Assembly (NCBI GenBank): GCA_018398585.1
Contig: JAGTTD010000011.1
Span: 19,397,346-19,461,345 of the forward strand
Reading direction: 5' to 3'
Source: Simmondsia chinensis
Lineage: Eukaryota > Streptophyta > Magnoliopsida > Caryophyllales > Simmondsiaceae
Length of the DNA stretch: 64,000 nucleotides
How positions within the stretch are numbered: the stretch's first letter is position 1; each line of letters begins with the position of its first letter. A program made the translations under genes and the position numbers. Under the pieces are notes generated by a model. That model saw nothing but the letters and a program-made list of their open reading frames with translations, had not been told where the DNA came from and searched no databases. Below, piece by piece: positions 22,684 to 34,265 of the stretch.

Positions 22684-23110
22684 TTAAAACCAAGTTGGAT
22701 ACATCACAGTATATTCAAACATAGAATTTAGTCCCATCCCTCTCGATGTTTCCATAATCATTTTTCAACATAGGCTCATTGTTAATAGATCCACAAGGTT
22801 TTTATCAAACCTTATACGATTTAATGATATCACTTTCTTTCCAATAGATCCTTTACGATCTTATGCCTAAGACGAATAAGTCTCCTCTTGCCAAAGCCAT
22901 CGAGTGTGCAGTGTCCGCACCATCCGTTATAGACAATTGATTAGGTTTAATCATCAAGCTCAACCGTCATTAATCGCATTTGAACACTGTATCAAAATAA
23001 AGTGATACTTGAGGGTTGTCCATTGCCAACACAATAACTAATTGCTTTTATCCCCACATTTAGGCATCTGCAACGAGCTGATAAATAAGTAGCTCCATAT
23101 CCTGCCAACT
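22684..23110 (-). pseudogene. D copia pol remnant, RNase H end
   Basis: Minus-strand reading gives IRLRHKIVKDLLERK, then DKNLVDLLT and ETSRGMGL, the signature end of Ty1/copia RNase H (compare the ADPLTK and ETSRGMG motifs of the family). A stop separates the last two motifs, and upstream residues toward 23110 are degraded. The coding region ends at TAA 22684-22686. Everything upstream in pol is gone. Confidence 0.75.
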
Positions 23111-23523
23111 TGTTAGCTTCCAAAATTTAATTTGGAAGTCTAACCTTGTAGAAGAGAGTTTGAGATGAGAAAAGAATGGAAGGGGATGAGAAATTAGAGA
23201 AAGGGGACGAGAATTAGAGAATTTTCCTTAGGAATCAGATTTCATTTAATTGGATGATCCAAATACACCTTTAAGCTCCAAATATATACACAATGGAAAG
23301 CAAAGCAAATTGATCTAACAACCAGCAAGAACTCCTGCCAAAAACCCTCACTTGTAACCGATTGTCCAGCCAAGTGCAGATCAGGTGCTGCACATGAATA
23401 CCGTTGGAAAATCTGCATTTTTTGGGGCACTCTTAAGTTGTTATTACATCATATAAGACTCTAATTAAAAGTAATACTAAAATATTAAAATGCATTGTAA
23501 GTAAAATTTATTAATTCGTAACA
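23111..23523 (-). repeat. C 3' LTR
   Basis: On the minus strand it starts TGTTACGAATT and ends GAAGCTAACA. Confidence 0.95.
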
Positions 23524-23524
23524 T

Positions 23525-23536
23525 TCCCTCCCCCTT
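23525..23536 (-). other. C polypurine tract
   Basis: The minus strand reads aagggggaggga beside the LTR. Confidence 0.9.
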
Positions 23537-23552
23537 GAGAAACTTCTTGTCC

Positions 23553-25022
23553 TCAAGAAGTGAAGCCCGGAAATTGACTCTTCAAGAAATTGTAGTCCTC
23601 CCAAGTTGTAAAGTCCTCTTTTAGGTTGCTCCAAGTGACCAGTACCTCTTGAATTTTCTTGTCATTGAGCTGCAGCGTCCTCCTTGATCTGACAGAGCTC
23701 GGTTGCTGCAGTATTACTCCATTAGCTTCAGCAACAGGCGGCTTCCAGGTTGTATCAGCTTTCCTCTTGATCTATTTTTTAAGGAGGGACACATGAAACA
23801 CGGGGTGAATGTAAGAATGTGATGGTAAGTCAAGCTTATATGCCACGTTGCCAATTTTCTCCAGAATTTTGTAAGGACCGAAGTAACGAGCAAAAAACTT
23901 GACATTGCATCTGACAGCCACGGATGATTGTCTATATGGTTGTAGTTTGAGGTAGACCATGCCCCCAACGTCATAGTTCTTGTCTACCCTCTTCTTGTCT
24001 GCATAATACTTCATTCGAGCTCGAGCTTGTTGGAGATTGTCCTTAAGCATCTACATGATATGTCTCCTCTGCTGCACAATTTCGGTTGCTGCAGAATCAG
24101 CAGCCCTCGGTTGTTGTAACATCATAGGAGAAGGTGGAGAGTAGCCATACAATGCTTGGAAAGGTGAAGTGCCAATGGATGTGTGGAAGTGTGTATTGAA
24201 CCAAAATTCGGCTAAAGAAAGCCAACTGTGCCACTCTTTGGGCCTTAAGAAGACCATACTCCGAAGATATTGCTCCACACATTGGTTGACTCGTTCGGTT
24301 TGACCATTCGTTTGAGGATGATAGGAAGAAGTAAGAGCCAACGTTGTTCCCATGAGCTTGAACAATTCCCTCCAAAAGGTGCTTGTGAAGATTTTGTCTC
24401 GATCCGACACGATGGATTGAGGCAACCCGTGTAACTTGTAAATGTTGTCAAGGAAGAGCCTTGCCAACTTTTAAGTAGTAACGGGTTGAGCAAGTGCAAT
24501 AAAATGACTATATTTGGTGAAGCGATCCACCACGACCCATATGACCTCTTTGCCTTCGGACTTTGGTAGTCCCTCGATGAAATCCATGCTAATGTGGACC
24601 CAAGCTCCGTCCGGAATGGCAAGAGGTTGAAGAAGTCCCTTGTATCGGGGATCTCCCAGCTTCGTTTGTTGGCATACTTCACAAGACTTCACATAGTCGC
24701 TCACATCTCTTTTCATACTCGGCCATGTAAAATATGCTTTAATGCGTTGGTAGGTGCCTTCCACACCCTCGTGACCTCCCCAAGCAGCGTCATGTGAGGC
24801 TTGGATGACCTGTTTTCTCAAGTTCGTAGAAGATCCCACATAAAGTTTGCTTTGGATCCGGATCAGGCCCCCCTGCACTGTCAGTTCGTTGTTTCCTGCA
24901 GCAATGTTTGCTTCGGGTACAATCACAGCAGCAGCCAGCTTATCACGAGCAAAAGGATCTCCCTCGTAGGACTTGTGTAGCTTTCGACCCAAGAAGGAAT
25001 TACCACGGAAATGGCTGAGCAT
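23553..25022 (-). pseudogene. C integrase with chromodomain-like tail
   Basis: One frame from 25022 to the stop at 23553-23555, broken by stops near 24468 and 24048. Zinc domain HDAAWGGHEG...CEVC near 24660-24800. DDE core with [20 protein letters not shown] and NGQTERVN. C-terminal KLQPYRQSS and HPVFHVSLL motifs, then a tail with VLVTWSNL, TTWED and FLKSQFPGF, a chromodomain-like end that in relatives helps choose chromatin targets. It overlaps the RNase H frame near 24923-25022, marking a frameshift. Confidence 0.92.
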
Positions 25023-25588
25023 GAGCCCGGAACAGCATCCTCAAAACATCTTGACAGTGCATCTGCAGCTGCGTTTTCTCTGCCACTTCTATGCTCGATG
25101 TCATAATCAAGGCCTAACATTTTCATGAAGCCTTTCTTTTGAATTCTCGACACGATCTTCTTCTCAAGGAGATGTTTTAGGCTTTGGTGATCTGTTCGAA
25201 TGGTGAACTTGTGACCTTCCAAGTAATGCCTCCATTTCTGTACGACTAAGAGAATCTCAAGGTACTCCTTTTCATAAGTCGACATTGCTTGATGTTTGGG
25301 ACTTAGAGCTTGACTTAGATATGCAATAGGCCTTCCTCCTTGAGAGAGAACAGCCCCAATACCAGTACCACTTGCATCGGTCTCCAAAACGAAGCTTTCG
25401 GTGAAGTTCAGCATTGTCAAGACTGGTGCTGCCCACATAGCGGCTTTGAGGGCTTCAAAAGTGGCTTGAGACTTCTCGTTCCACCCAAAAGCATCCTTCT
25501 TCAAGAGCTCCATTAAAGGTTTGGCAATGGAACCATAACCTTTAATAAATTTCTGGTAATATCCGGTCAACCCCAAGAAACCACGCAA
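24923..25588 (-). pseudogene. C RNase H
   Basis: 221 codons with LGLTGYY, LETDASGTGIGAVL, STYEKEYLEILL, RTDHQSLKHLLE and AADALSR. The catalytic Asp, Glu and Asp are in place. It is in frame with RT across a stop near 25592. The last residues run into a frameshifted end. Confidence 0.92.
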
Positions 25589-25594
25589 TTGCTT

Positions 25595-26431
25595 CTAAGT
25601 GATCGGGATTGGCCATTCTTGCATTGCTCGGATCTTGTTAGGATCAGTAGCTACACCCTCTGATGAGATGACATGGCCCAAATATTCGAGCCTCCTTTGA
25701 GCAAACGAGAACTTGGACAATTTTGCAAAAAACCGGTGTTGTCGCGTCAAGACGAATACTTGCCGGAGATGTGTGAGGTGAGCTTCATATGTGGGACTAT
25801 AAATCAGTATGTCATCAAAGAAAACCAGCACCAAATTCCTCAGATAAGGCTTGCAGACATCATTCATAGCCGCTTTGAAGGTGGCTGGAGCATTTGTTAA
25901 ACCGAACGGCATAACAACGAACTCGAAATGACCGTGATGAGTTTGAAAAGCAGTTTTGTAAATATCTGATTCGAAGACTCGGATCTGATGATATCGTTGC
26001 CTTAAGTCTTGCTTGGAAAAGAAACACGCTCCATGAAGCTCGTCAAGCAAGTCATCTATGACCGGAATTGGAAACTTGTCTTTTATGGTTAAAGCATTCA
26101 AACGGTGGTAATCGATGCACATTCGGGCCGTCCCATCCTTCTTCTTAACAAGGATTACGGGAGAGGCAAAAGGACTTCGGCTCGGTCTAATGAAGCTCAA
26201 ATGAAGAAGCCCCTCCACTTGTCTTTCTATTTCGGCCTTTTGGCCATGAGGATACCGATATGGCCTAATTTTGAACGGATCGGCATCTCCTCGTAAGGGT
26301 ATAGCATGATCCACACTCCTTTGGGGTGGAAGACTCTTTGGCTCCTCAAAGATGTCCCCAAAGTCGTTGATCGAGGACTGTACATCAGGAAGTAGGTCCT
26401 GCTGCACCATAGCTGAACTAATCATGAACAA
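25595..26431 (-). pseudogene. C reverse transcriptase
   Basis: 278 codons with the linker (DFGDIFEEP), [32 protein letters not shown] (relatives have [11 protein letters not shown]), [13 protein letters not shown] and an intact FFDDILIYS catalytic box. The thumb ([16 protein letters not shown]) is present, so this RT is nearly complete. Confidence 0.93.
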
Positions 26432-26470
26432 TTGCCCAATCCATTGGAACCCCTTCTTTTTAATTCCGCT

Positions 26471-27091
26471 TTACACTCCCTTAGCTTCAATCAATTTGAG
26501 CTGAGCTTCCTCGGACATGCCTTGCAAGGATACTTTGACACCATGAACCTCGAATGCCACGGTCATTTTGTCAAAATCAAATACAACCGGGTTGAGGGTT
26601 CTCATCCAATCGACCCCGAGCACCATATCGCAACCACCCAAAGGAATAACTCTAAAGTCAAAAGTGAATTGATGGTTTTGCATAGACCATGGGAATGCTA
26701 TGCACTTATTTTGAGTTGTTAAGGAGTTACCATCAGCCACCATTACCACCAAAGGGTGTGTTTTCGTCACTTCGTGCTTGACCTTCTTAATCAACTTCGG
26801 GTCAACGAAACTGTGAGTGCTTCCACTATCAACGAGAATAATAATGGAGTGTTTTCCAGCCCGTCCCTTGATTTTGATTGTGTTATGAGCTCCACTTCCG
26901 GTTAGAGCTTTCATAGAAATCTCGACCTCATCTTCGCTTGAGTTTCCTTTAGAAATGCACTCGGTTTCATCTACATCTACATCTGAATCGGTACTGTCAT
27001 TTTTAGCAGGGACTCGGACTCCTTTTGCATACATAAGTGCTTGTGATTTGCACCCATGTCCAGGTGGTAAGGCTGGTTGCAATGAAAACAA
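26471..27091 (-). pseudogene. C protease
   Basis: It begins with the last part of the zinc knuckle (PPGHGC) out of frame with gag. It then has an acidic Ser/Asp linker and the active-site loop DSGSTHSF, and ends in VLGVDWMR and a stop near 26471. It shares the RT frame. Confidence 0.92.
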
Positions 27092-28371
27092 AGCCTCAAT
27101 GAACTTCTGTCGCTGTTCTGCTTGCTGCCGGTTGTTTTGTTCTGCTGCAGGAACTTTGGTCTGCTGCCATACTGCTTACCCTTGTCATTTGAAGGGACTT
27201 GAGTTGCTTCTATCAACTTTGCCTTATTATAAGCACTTGACAAAGTCTTAGGACCAATGACTTTCACCATATTCTTGATCCTAGGCTTAAGTCCACTCAC
27301 AAAACAAGAGACATAATAGGATTCGGCATCTTCGGGAGCAATGGCCAGAACTGACATCAAATTGGCTCTCAAATTCTCAAACCTAAGCATGTATTCTCTC
27401 ACACTTGATGTTTGGACCAACTTGTTGAAGTTATCCACAACATCCGTTGATTCTCCTTCTCCATACCGTTCACACATCTCTTCTACGAATTGGCCCCGAG
27501 AAAGATGTGGTTTGCTTTTCAACAAACTATAGTACCAAACCTCATGATCACCATGAAGATGGACTGTGGCTAGCTGAAGGTTTTCCTCCTCAGGAATGTT
27601 GTAATATAAGAAGTATCGATCACACCTCCTAAGCCACGATTCCGGTTGCTGTCCATCAAATGGATCGATTTCTACCCTTGGCTGCCTGTAAGAGCCACTC
27701 CTACCCCCATTTGTATTGTCATTAGTCACGGTTCTATGTTGGAATTGACGATCAGGTGGTCTATCCCAGTGTTCAAAATCATCGGCAGCAACATTTTGAT
27801 GCATAACAGAAATGTGCGGCCTGTTGTAATGATCTGAATTTTCAGTGTTTGATCTGTAATTTACAGGTCCAGAAGCACGATCTGGATTTTCTATATTAAT
27901 TTCAGGTCGAATGGGTTGTTTTTTAGCTGATCTAATGTCAATTGATGATCCAACAGCAGGTTGCATCATAGGAGATTTACCTCGAGTTCGCATTCTTTCA
28001 TCAGACCTGTCTGCACCAGCTTGCTGCTAATCTGCTTCAGCTGATCGGTGTATCTGACTCGCAGGCTTAAGGATGGCTTCGACACTTGATTCACCTTGCT
28101 TGTTAACTTGATCTTGCAAGTGCTCAATTTTTTCTTCAATCTGCTGCAATCGGTCCTAAACTTTTGCATCCTTTGCATCTTTATCCAACAAAAATGCCAG
28201 AATTTGATCCATCTTGTGATTAAAACCTTGCTATAACTCGTGAAGGTCTTCTTTAGTTGCATTTTGAGGTCCGATCGTTGCATTTCCAGTAACAGCAGCT
28301 ATGAAATCCAAATTTTGGCCGGTTACATTTGCTCCACCAGCGCCAGACCTGGTTCTTACACCATCGGCCAT
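26977..28371 (-). pseudogene. C gag
   Basis: The start ATG is at 28369-28371, about 55 bp past the primer site (MADGVRTRSGAGG, close to A's gag start). A coiled coil (RLQQIEEKIEHLQDQV) follows and stops occur near 28157 and 28025. From 27993 a 338-codon frame holds the capsid domain (EVWYYSLLKSKP, YYVSCFVSGLKPR) and the first zinc-knuckle Cys pair (CFHC). A frameshift inside the knuckle separates gag from protease. In A and I, gag and PR share a frame, so I infer a mutation rather than programmed frameshifting. Confidence 0.9.
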
Positions 28372-28424
28372 AAATTTTTTTTTTTCCTGATTTTTGCTAG
28401 CTTAATCAATTAAGTGATTGTTAA

Positions 28425-28440
28425 ACCAGCTCTGATACCA
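28425..28440 (-). other. C primer-binding site
   Basis: The minus strand reads tggtatcagagctggt, a Met-tRNA type primer site. Confidence 0.93.
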
Positions 28441-28442
28441 AT

Positions 28443-28854
28443 TGTTAGCTTCCAAAATTTAATTTGGAAGTCTAACCTTGTAGAAGAGAGTTTGAGATGA
28501 GAAAAGAAGGGAAGGGGATGAGAAATTAGAGAAAGGGGATGAGAATTAGAGAATTTCCCTTAGGAATCAGATTTCATTTAATTGGATGATCCAAGTACAC
28601 CTTTAAGCTCCAAATATATACACAATGGAAAGCAAAGCAAATTGATCCAACAACCAGCAAGAACTCCCGCCAAAAACCCTCACTTGTAATCGATTTTCCC
28701 GCCAAGTGCAGATCAGGTGCTGCACATGAATACCGTGGGAAAATCTGCATTTTTGGGGCACTCTTAAGTTGCTATTACATCATATAAGACTCTAATTAAA
28801 AGTAATACTAAAAGATTGAAATGCATTACAAGTAAAATTTATTAATTCGTAACA
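28443..28854 (-). repeat. C 5' LTR
   Basis: Partner of 23111-23523, followed by the TSD caact. Confidence 0.95.
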
Positions 28855-29557
28855 CAACTTTACCAATAGTGAGGATGATTAGGATGATTATACCGCACCG
28901 TGGCAAGAACCACTGTCCTAAAAGACGATTTCACCACTACTCCGATGCATAGGGTACTATCGGTGGCCATCCTCCAGGACTTTAACACGATCCGACTCTT
29001 AACGTGCACTCATTAATTGCAAGGTAGGAATGCCTAAGAACTTTTGCCAAGGAATTAGAGAGAGAGAGAGAGATACAAAGGGAAGAGGAGAGGAGAAGAT
29101 GATTCTTTTGTTGGATGACTTTAGATGGAGGTGGCAAGGGGTATATAGAGCTGAGATAATGGCTGTTAGGAAGGGTTGTGACCTCCCAAAAGGCACCTTG
29201 AAGAGACACATCGTATTGGGAACAAAACCAAGTGGTTGAGCTCATGGGAACAACAACACAAGTAATGGCATCGGTTAAAGTAACAAGGCTGCACTTCTCC
29301 ACACATGGTTCAAATTAATTTTCCAAAAATTAAAAATAACTGTTTAGAAAACGGACACCCACACCCTCGCTCGAGCAAGGTTTGGCTGGGCAGGCAGCTC
29401 GCGTGCATGTGGTTCCCACCATTCTTTCACCCTGGACTTAATTTAAAGAGATGAATAACATAATCATAATTAAAGTGGATAATCCTTCACTTCTTTTCTT
29501 ATGTGGGACAAGACAATATGGGTTCACAACATCTTAGCTTGTATCATTTTTCCAACA
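28855..29557 (-). repeat. D partial 5' LTR
   Basis: It matches the D left LTR from about 18185 onward and ends TTTCCAACA. About the first 110 bp of the LTR and the adjacent primer site are missing. It contains a GA microsatellite at 29056-29074. Confidence 0.8.
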
Positions 29558-29754
29558 CTTAGTGCTTAACCAAATTATCTAGTTCAGTCTTTTTCACTGT
29601 CATGATAGTAAATACTCAACCTGAGAGCTCCTTTTTTTTTCCCCTTATGTGTTATTTCATGTACAATGATTTGTTGTTTGTATATATCAGAATTGATATT
29701 TTTTGTTTTGTGGCTGAGATTGTGTTTTGTTCAATGGGGATGACTCTTAGGAGA
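29558..29754. other. Host interval, duplicated block beta
   Basis: No gene. 29612-29735 matches 4253-4380. The order relative to block alpha (18068) matches that at 1-4380 once D is removed. Confidence 0.6.
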
Positions 29755-29759
29755 GAGTG

Positions 29760-30343
29760 TGATGCAGTCCACACCCTGGCGGGACAAAACCCAAGGGCTT
29801 ACGATGATCACCTCTTAGAGGAATGAGCCACAGCCTCGACATTGGTAAGCAAGGCCAACATGCTTGGCGGATGAAGAGAGGAAATTCTTCGTGGCAAGCG
29901 TAGTCAAGAAGATCCCACGACGAATTCCAGGGCGAATTCTCTCCAACCCAGAGAGAATGATGCAACCGCCAACCCACTATTGGTGGGCCAACACGGATAG
30001 GATAGTGTCACCATGGTAGGTAGCTTGGCGGGGTAGGCTCCATGAGAGGATGCAACCGTGTGTTCAGGGTTGGTGGGTTTCATGGCAGGAGACAGTGGTA
30101 AGGAGCTGGAGGATGGCAAAAAGGATAGACATGGGCAACCGTGGGGGCTCATTCTTGGCGGCACCCCAAGTTGGTGCCATCGCAAATGAAGGGTGTCTTG
30201 ATAGAACACAGGGTTCAACATGGGAGCTGGTCAGCCGAGATTGATAGCAAGGGTATGGGACTGCATCCGTGATTTCAGGACCAGATTTTATTCACTTCCG
30301 TTTTGATTTTATTTCTTTCTTTATTTGTCACAAATTTGAATTC
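29760..30343 (+). repeat. F 5' LTR, left segment
   Basis: It matches 38076-38640 (tgatgca, acaccct, gggacaaaaccca, caacccactattggtgggcc). Element E follows with TSD aattc. Confidence 0.9.
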
Positions 30344-30685
30344 TGTTATGATTCAAGATCAATCTTAAATCATAACCTAATATAGAAGAAGAATTGGAGT
30401 TGAGAAGTAGAGAAATTGATAGACGAGATAGAGCGAGTAGAAATTGAGAGGAAAGAATCAAATTGTATTAATTCAATGAATCTTCTTACAAGACAATCCA
30501 AACCTTTATACTACAATGCTAATTAAGTCGGTGGAACCTGAAAATATCTAACAATACAACAAATCTAACCAACTTAACTACCATTAATTGAACTCCATCA
30601 CTTCTAAATTTTTCCCGCCAATTCCTTATTTGAATATTATAAGAATTGCCATTACATACACATCCTCTAATTGTGAATCATTACA
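30344..30685 (-). repeat. E 3' LTR
   Basis: On the minus strand it starts TGTAATGATTC and ends TGAATCATAACA. It is about 20 bp longer than its partner. Confidence 0.92.
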
Positions 30686-30688
30686 ATA

Positions 30689-30698
30689 CCCCCTCCTT
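30689..30698 (-). other. E polypurine tract
   Basis: The minus strand reads aaggaggggg near the LTR. Confidence 0.85.
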
Positions 30699-30714
30699 AA
30701 ACAACATTCTTGTC

Positions 30715-31970
30715 TTAAGAATGAAGGGATGAAAATTGGCTCTTGATGAAACTCAGCCTCTCCCATGTAGCAACTTCACGGTCCAAATTAGTCCAAAGCA
30801 CCAACACTTTCTTAACTTGATTGCCTTGCTGCTGAATCTCCCTTGAATCCAATATGGCTACTAGTTCCTGCTTGAGACCCCCATCTGCTGCGATCTCTGG
30901 AGGTGACTTAGAGCTAGTCTTTCCATCTGCAATGTGTTGCTTTAAAAGAGACACATGGAAAACAGGATGGACAAAAAAGTCTGGTGGCAGCTCCAATCGA
31001 TAAGCTACTTTTCCCACCTTCTCTAGCATCTTATAAGGCCCAAAATAACAAGCATTAAGCTTCACATTCTTGCGAACAGCTACAATGGCTCACCTATATG
31101 GCCGTAACTTCAAGTAAACGAGATCTCCCACTTGAAAAGAATTATCAATCCTCTTCCTATCAGCATAGAATTTCATTCTAGCTTGCGCCAGCTACAAATT
31201 ATCCCTTAGCTGTGCACCAGTTGCTTCTTTTGAACCGGCAAGTCATTTACTTCACTAAAGAAGAAGTAGCTCCTTGCATCATCATTGGAGATGGAGGATC
31301 ATAGCCATAAAGAGCCTTGAATGGAGTTGTCCCCAAGGAAAAATGCGCATGTGATCTATACCAGAATTTAGCTAAAGACAACCACCTATTCCATTGCTTG
31401 GGATAGCTGAAAGTCTTGCTGCTCAAGTATTGCTCTAGTAATTGAGTTACTCTCTCAGTTTGCCCATCGGTTTGTGGGCGACATGAGGAGCTCAAGACCA
31501 AAGACCATCCCAATAGTAGGAATAACTCACGCAAGAAATGACTTGCAAACAATATATCTCGATCAGAAATAATGGATTGAGGCAACCCATGAAGCTTGTA
31601 GATGTTGTTTGAGAACAAGTTGCAAAGTTTTTCAGCTTAAATTGGATGACTCAAGGCTAGGAAGTGTCCAAACTTGGTGAATCGATCTACTACCACCCAA
31701 ATAATCTCCTTCCCTTCAGACTTGGGCAATCCCTCAATAAAATCCATACTTATGTGTTGCCATGCTCTATCGATCTACCACCATCCAAATAATCTCCTTC
31801 GCTTCATACTTAGGAAATCCCTCAATAAAATCCATACTTATGCATTGCCATGCTCTATCTGGAATGTGTAAAGGCTACAGCAACCCTTGATAGTGCATAT
31901 GATTGGACTTAGTATGCTGACAAACATCACAAGATTGAACAAATTCCACAAACTCCCTTCTCATACCAGG
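30715..31970 (-). pseudogene. E integrase with chromodomain-like tail
   Basis: The C-terminal 116-codon frame (30715-31065) has VAYRLELPPDFFVHPVFHVSLLKQ and a tail with VLVLWTNL, ATWERLS and IKSQFSSL, ending at TAA 30715-30717. The core at 31247-31618 keeps SDRD and DGQTERV. Upstream, a two-copy 88-bp tandem duplication (31681-31856) covers the first catalytic Asp region and destroys the frame. The zinc domain is spread over 31900-32070 with stops. Confidence 0.88.
31681..31856 (-). repeat. 88-bp tandem duplication in E integrase
   Basis: Copy one is 31681-31768 and copy two 31769-31856. Both start atcgatctac and end catgctct, with several differences. 88 is not a multiple of three, so it shifts the frame. 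Confidence 0.93.
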
Positions 31971-31973
31971 TCA

Positions 31974-32693
31974 CTAGAAGTATTGCCTCAACCTTTGATA
32001 AGTTCCTTCAATGCCAGAGTGCCCTCCCCAAGCAGAATCATGCGAAGCTATAATAATTTTCCTTCTCAAATCTGTCACTGAACCAATGTACACCTTCCCT
32101 TTAAGTCTCACAATTCCATTAGCAACGGTTACATCAAAATCTACACTAGAAGAGCTATTCATGATTCTAAAGGCTATGACACATTCCTGAGCAAAGTTAT
32201 CACCATCATAAGACTTATGCACCTCATCCATCCAAGAAGGCAGGGCTACAGAGATAGCAGAACATGAAGTTAGTTCAGTTCCATCCTGCTTGCATGACAA
32301 TACATCTGCAGCTAAATTTTCTCTGCCCTGAAAGTACTCAATTAAATAATCAAGATCCAACATCTTCATGAGACCTCTTCGTTGCACTTTTGCGGTGATC
32401 TTTTGCTCCAATAAGTACGTAAGATTTTGATGGTCAATGCTAATATTGAAGTGATGTCCTTCATAGTAATGCGTCCACTTCTTGATTGCCAGGAGAATCG
32501 CTAGATACTCCTCCTCATAAATGGACAAATTTATGTATTTTAGGCTAAGGTCCTGACTCAAATAAGCCACTGGTCTTCCCCTTTGGGATAGAACTGCTCC
32601 CACTCTAGTCCCACTTGCATCTGTTTCTAATGTCAAAGGGATGCCAAAATCAGGCATAACAAGCACAAAAGCTGAACACATTGCCATCTTCAA
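31974..32693 (-). pseudogene. E RNase H and start of integrase
   Basis: 239 codons with TLETDASGTRVGAVL, IYEEEYLAILLAIKKW, SIDHQNLTYLLE and the DVLSCK region (relatives read ADALSR). It continues into the integrase zinc domain (HDSAWGGHSGIEGTYQRL). Confidence 0.88.
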
Positions 32694-32813
32694 TCTTTCA
32701 AATGCTTCCTAAGCTTTCTTAGACCATTGGAAGGCATCTTTCTTGAGGAGATCAGTTAGTGGTTTAGCAATCATACCATAACATGCTACAAACTTCTAGC
32801 AATATCCTATTAA

Positions 32814-33530
32814 TCACAAAAAACCCATCAATTGCTTAAGGGAAACAAGTGTCCGCCATTGTCTCATTGCCTCAATTTTGGCTGGATCAGTGGCCACTCT
32901 TGCAGAAGAGATTATGTGACCCAAGTATTCCACCTTATCTTGAGCAAAAGTACACTTAGACAGCTTGGCATACAACCTGTGCTGCCTCATGAGCTCAAAC
33001 ACCTGTCTAAGATGATCCACATGTGAATCTAGTCAGGGACTATACGCCAAGATGTCATCAAAGAAGACCAGGACAAATTTCCTCAACAAGGGCTTAAAGA
33101 CTGAATTCATCAAGGCCTAAAATATGGTTGGAGCATTTGTTAATCCAAAGGGTATCACCACAAACACATAATGTTCATGATAAGTTCTAAAAGCAGTCTT
33201 ATGAACATCCTAGTCCAATACTCGAATTTGATGATATCCCTGCCTCATATCCAGCTTAGAAAAGAAGTGGGAACCATGTAATTCATCAAGAAAATCATCA
33301 ATAATTTGAATTGGAAACTTATCTTTGACAATGAAGGAGTTAAGCCGTCTGTAATCTATACACATCCTCGATGAACCATCCTTCTTCTTTCTTCTTGACT
33401 AGTATAACAGGAGAAGCAAATGGATTGTGGGAGTGTCTGATGAATTCAATTCTCAATAGCTCATCTACTTGTTTTTCAATCTCACTTTTCTATGAGTATG
33501 GATACTTTAGGGTCTCAAATTCACTAGGTC
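32814..33530 (-). pseudogene. E reverse transcriptase
   Basis: Decayed RT. The catalytic FFDDIL near 33055-33075 is intact, followed by YAKLSKCTFAQDKVEYLGHIIS. Upstream motifs can be followed to 33400 through several stops. A small CTT-rich insertion at the KKKDG motif (about 33380-33400) adds residues. Confidence 0.82.
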
Positions 33531-34265
33531 AGAATTGGCTTTTAATGGTACAGTACAATTCAGAGATCTCTTGGGAGGAAGGATATTTGGTTGCTCAAAC
33601 AGATAACTATAGTCTTGGATCAGCTTATGGATTGGAGAGTGAAGTTCCTTCCTAGTCTGAACTGGCTCTATTGAGATGGAAAATAGATGACCTATTCTAG
33701 AGTATCTCATCAACCCTTTTGCCACTTAACATCTTAAGTTGTCCTTAGTCCACAATTCCTTGCAATTTGACTGCTATACCATGTAGACCAAAGAAGACTA
33801 AGAGTTGACTGAAATCAAACACCAAAAAACTAATGGTCTTCATACAATCCACCCTAAGCACCATGTACCATCTCCTTAATTTCAACACTTTAAAGTCATA
33901 TGAGAACTGGTGGCCTTGCATTTGCCAATTGAATTGATTACACTTCATTTGGGTGAGCATAGAATTCCCGTCAGGAACAGTCACGGCTAAGGGACTTGTT
34001 TTGATCATTTCATGGCCCATTCTCTTGACTATCTTGGGATAAAAAAAACTATGCGGGCTCCCACTGTCAATCAAAATCAGAAGTGGTTTAAGATTTGCTT
34101 CACGCTAGAATCTTATAGTGTTGTGTGAACCATTGCCAGTCAAAGCCTTCACATAAATCTCCACTTCATTCTCATCACTGTCCAGTTCTTGCAACTCCTC
34201 CTCCTATTCATCATTTCCGATCTTCTCCTCTCTCTCATCTTATTCTTCATCGGCCTCAGCCCCAG
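33531..34265 (-). pseudogene. E protease and linker
   Basis: The active-site loop reads DSGSPHSF (relatives DSGSTHSF), in a 109-codon frame at 33745-34074 with degraded VLRVDCM (relatives VLGVDWM). The linker to RT (YSYLFEQPNILPPKRS) is at 33531-33725, separated by stops. Confidence 0.82.

Larger units (their letters stand above)
23111..28854 (-). mobile_element. Element C: Ty3/gypsy LTR retrotransposon
   Basis: Full-length minus-strand insertion in copia D. LTRs are 23111-23523 and 28443-28854 (about 14 differences by eye), TSD caact at 23106-23110 and 28855-28859. It is the best-preserved gypsy copy here: all catalytic motifs are recognisable, with about two frameshifts and a few stops. 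Confidence 0.96.
18074..29557 (-). mobile_element. Element D: deleted Ty1/copia element carrying two insertions
   Basis: The left LTR is 18074-18883, with the copia-style polypurine tract tgtgggggat beside it. A partial second LTR is 28855-29557. Flanking 5-mers cttgg (18069) and cttag (29558) differ by one base and may be a decayed TSD. Only the end of the RNase H region survives inside (22684-23110). The rest of pol, gag, the primer site and the inner edge of the right LTR are missing. The hAT at 19292 and gypsy C at 23111 inserted later. Confidence 0.8.

Noticed and set aside
26977..27091. Programmed gag-pol frameshift in C
   Set aside because: A and I keep gag and protease in one frame, so the shift at the zinc knuckle of C is better explained as a mutation.
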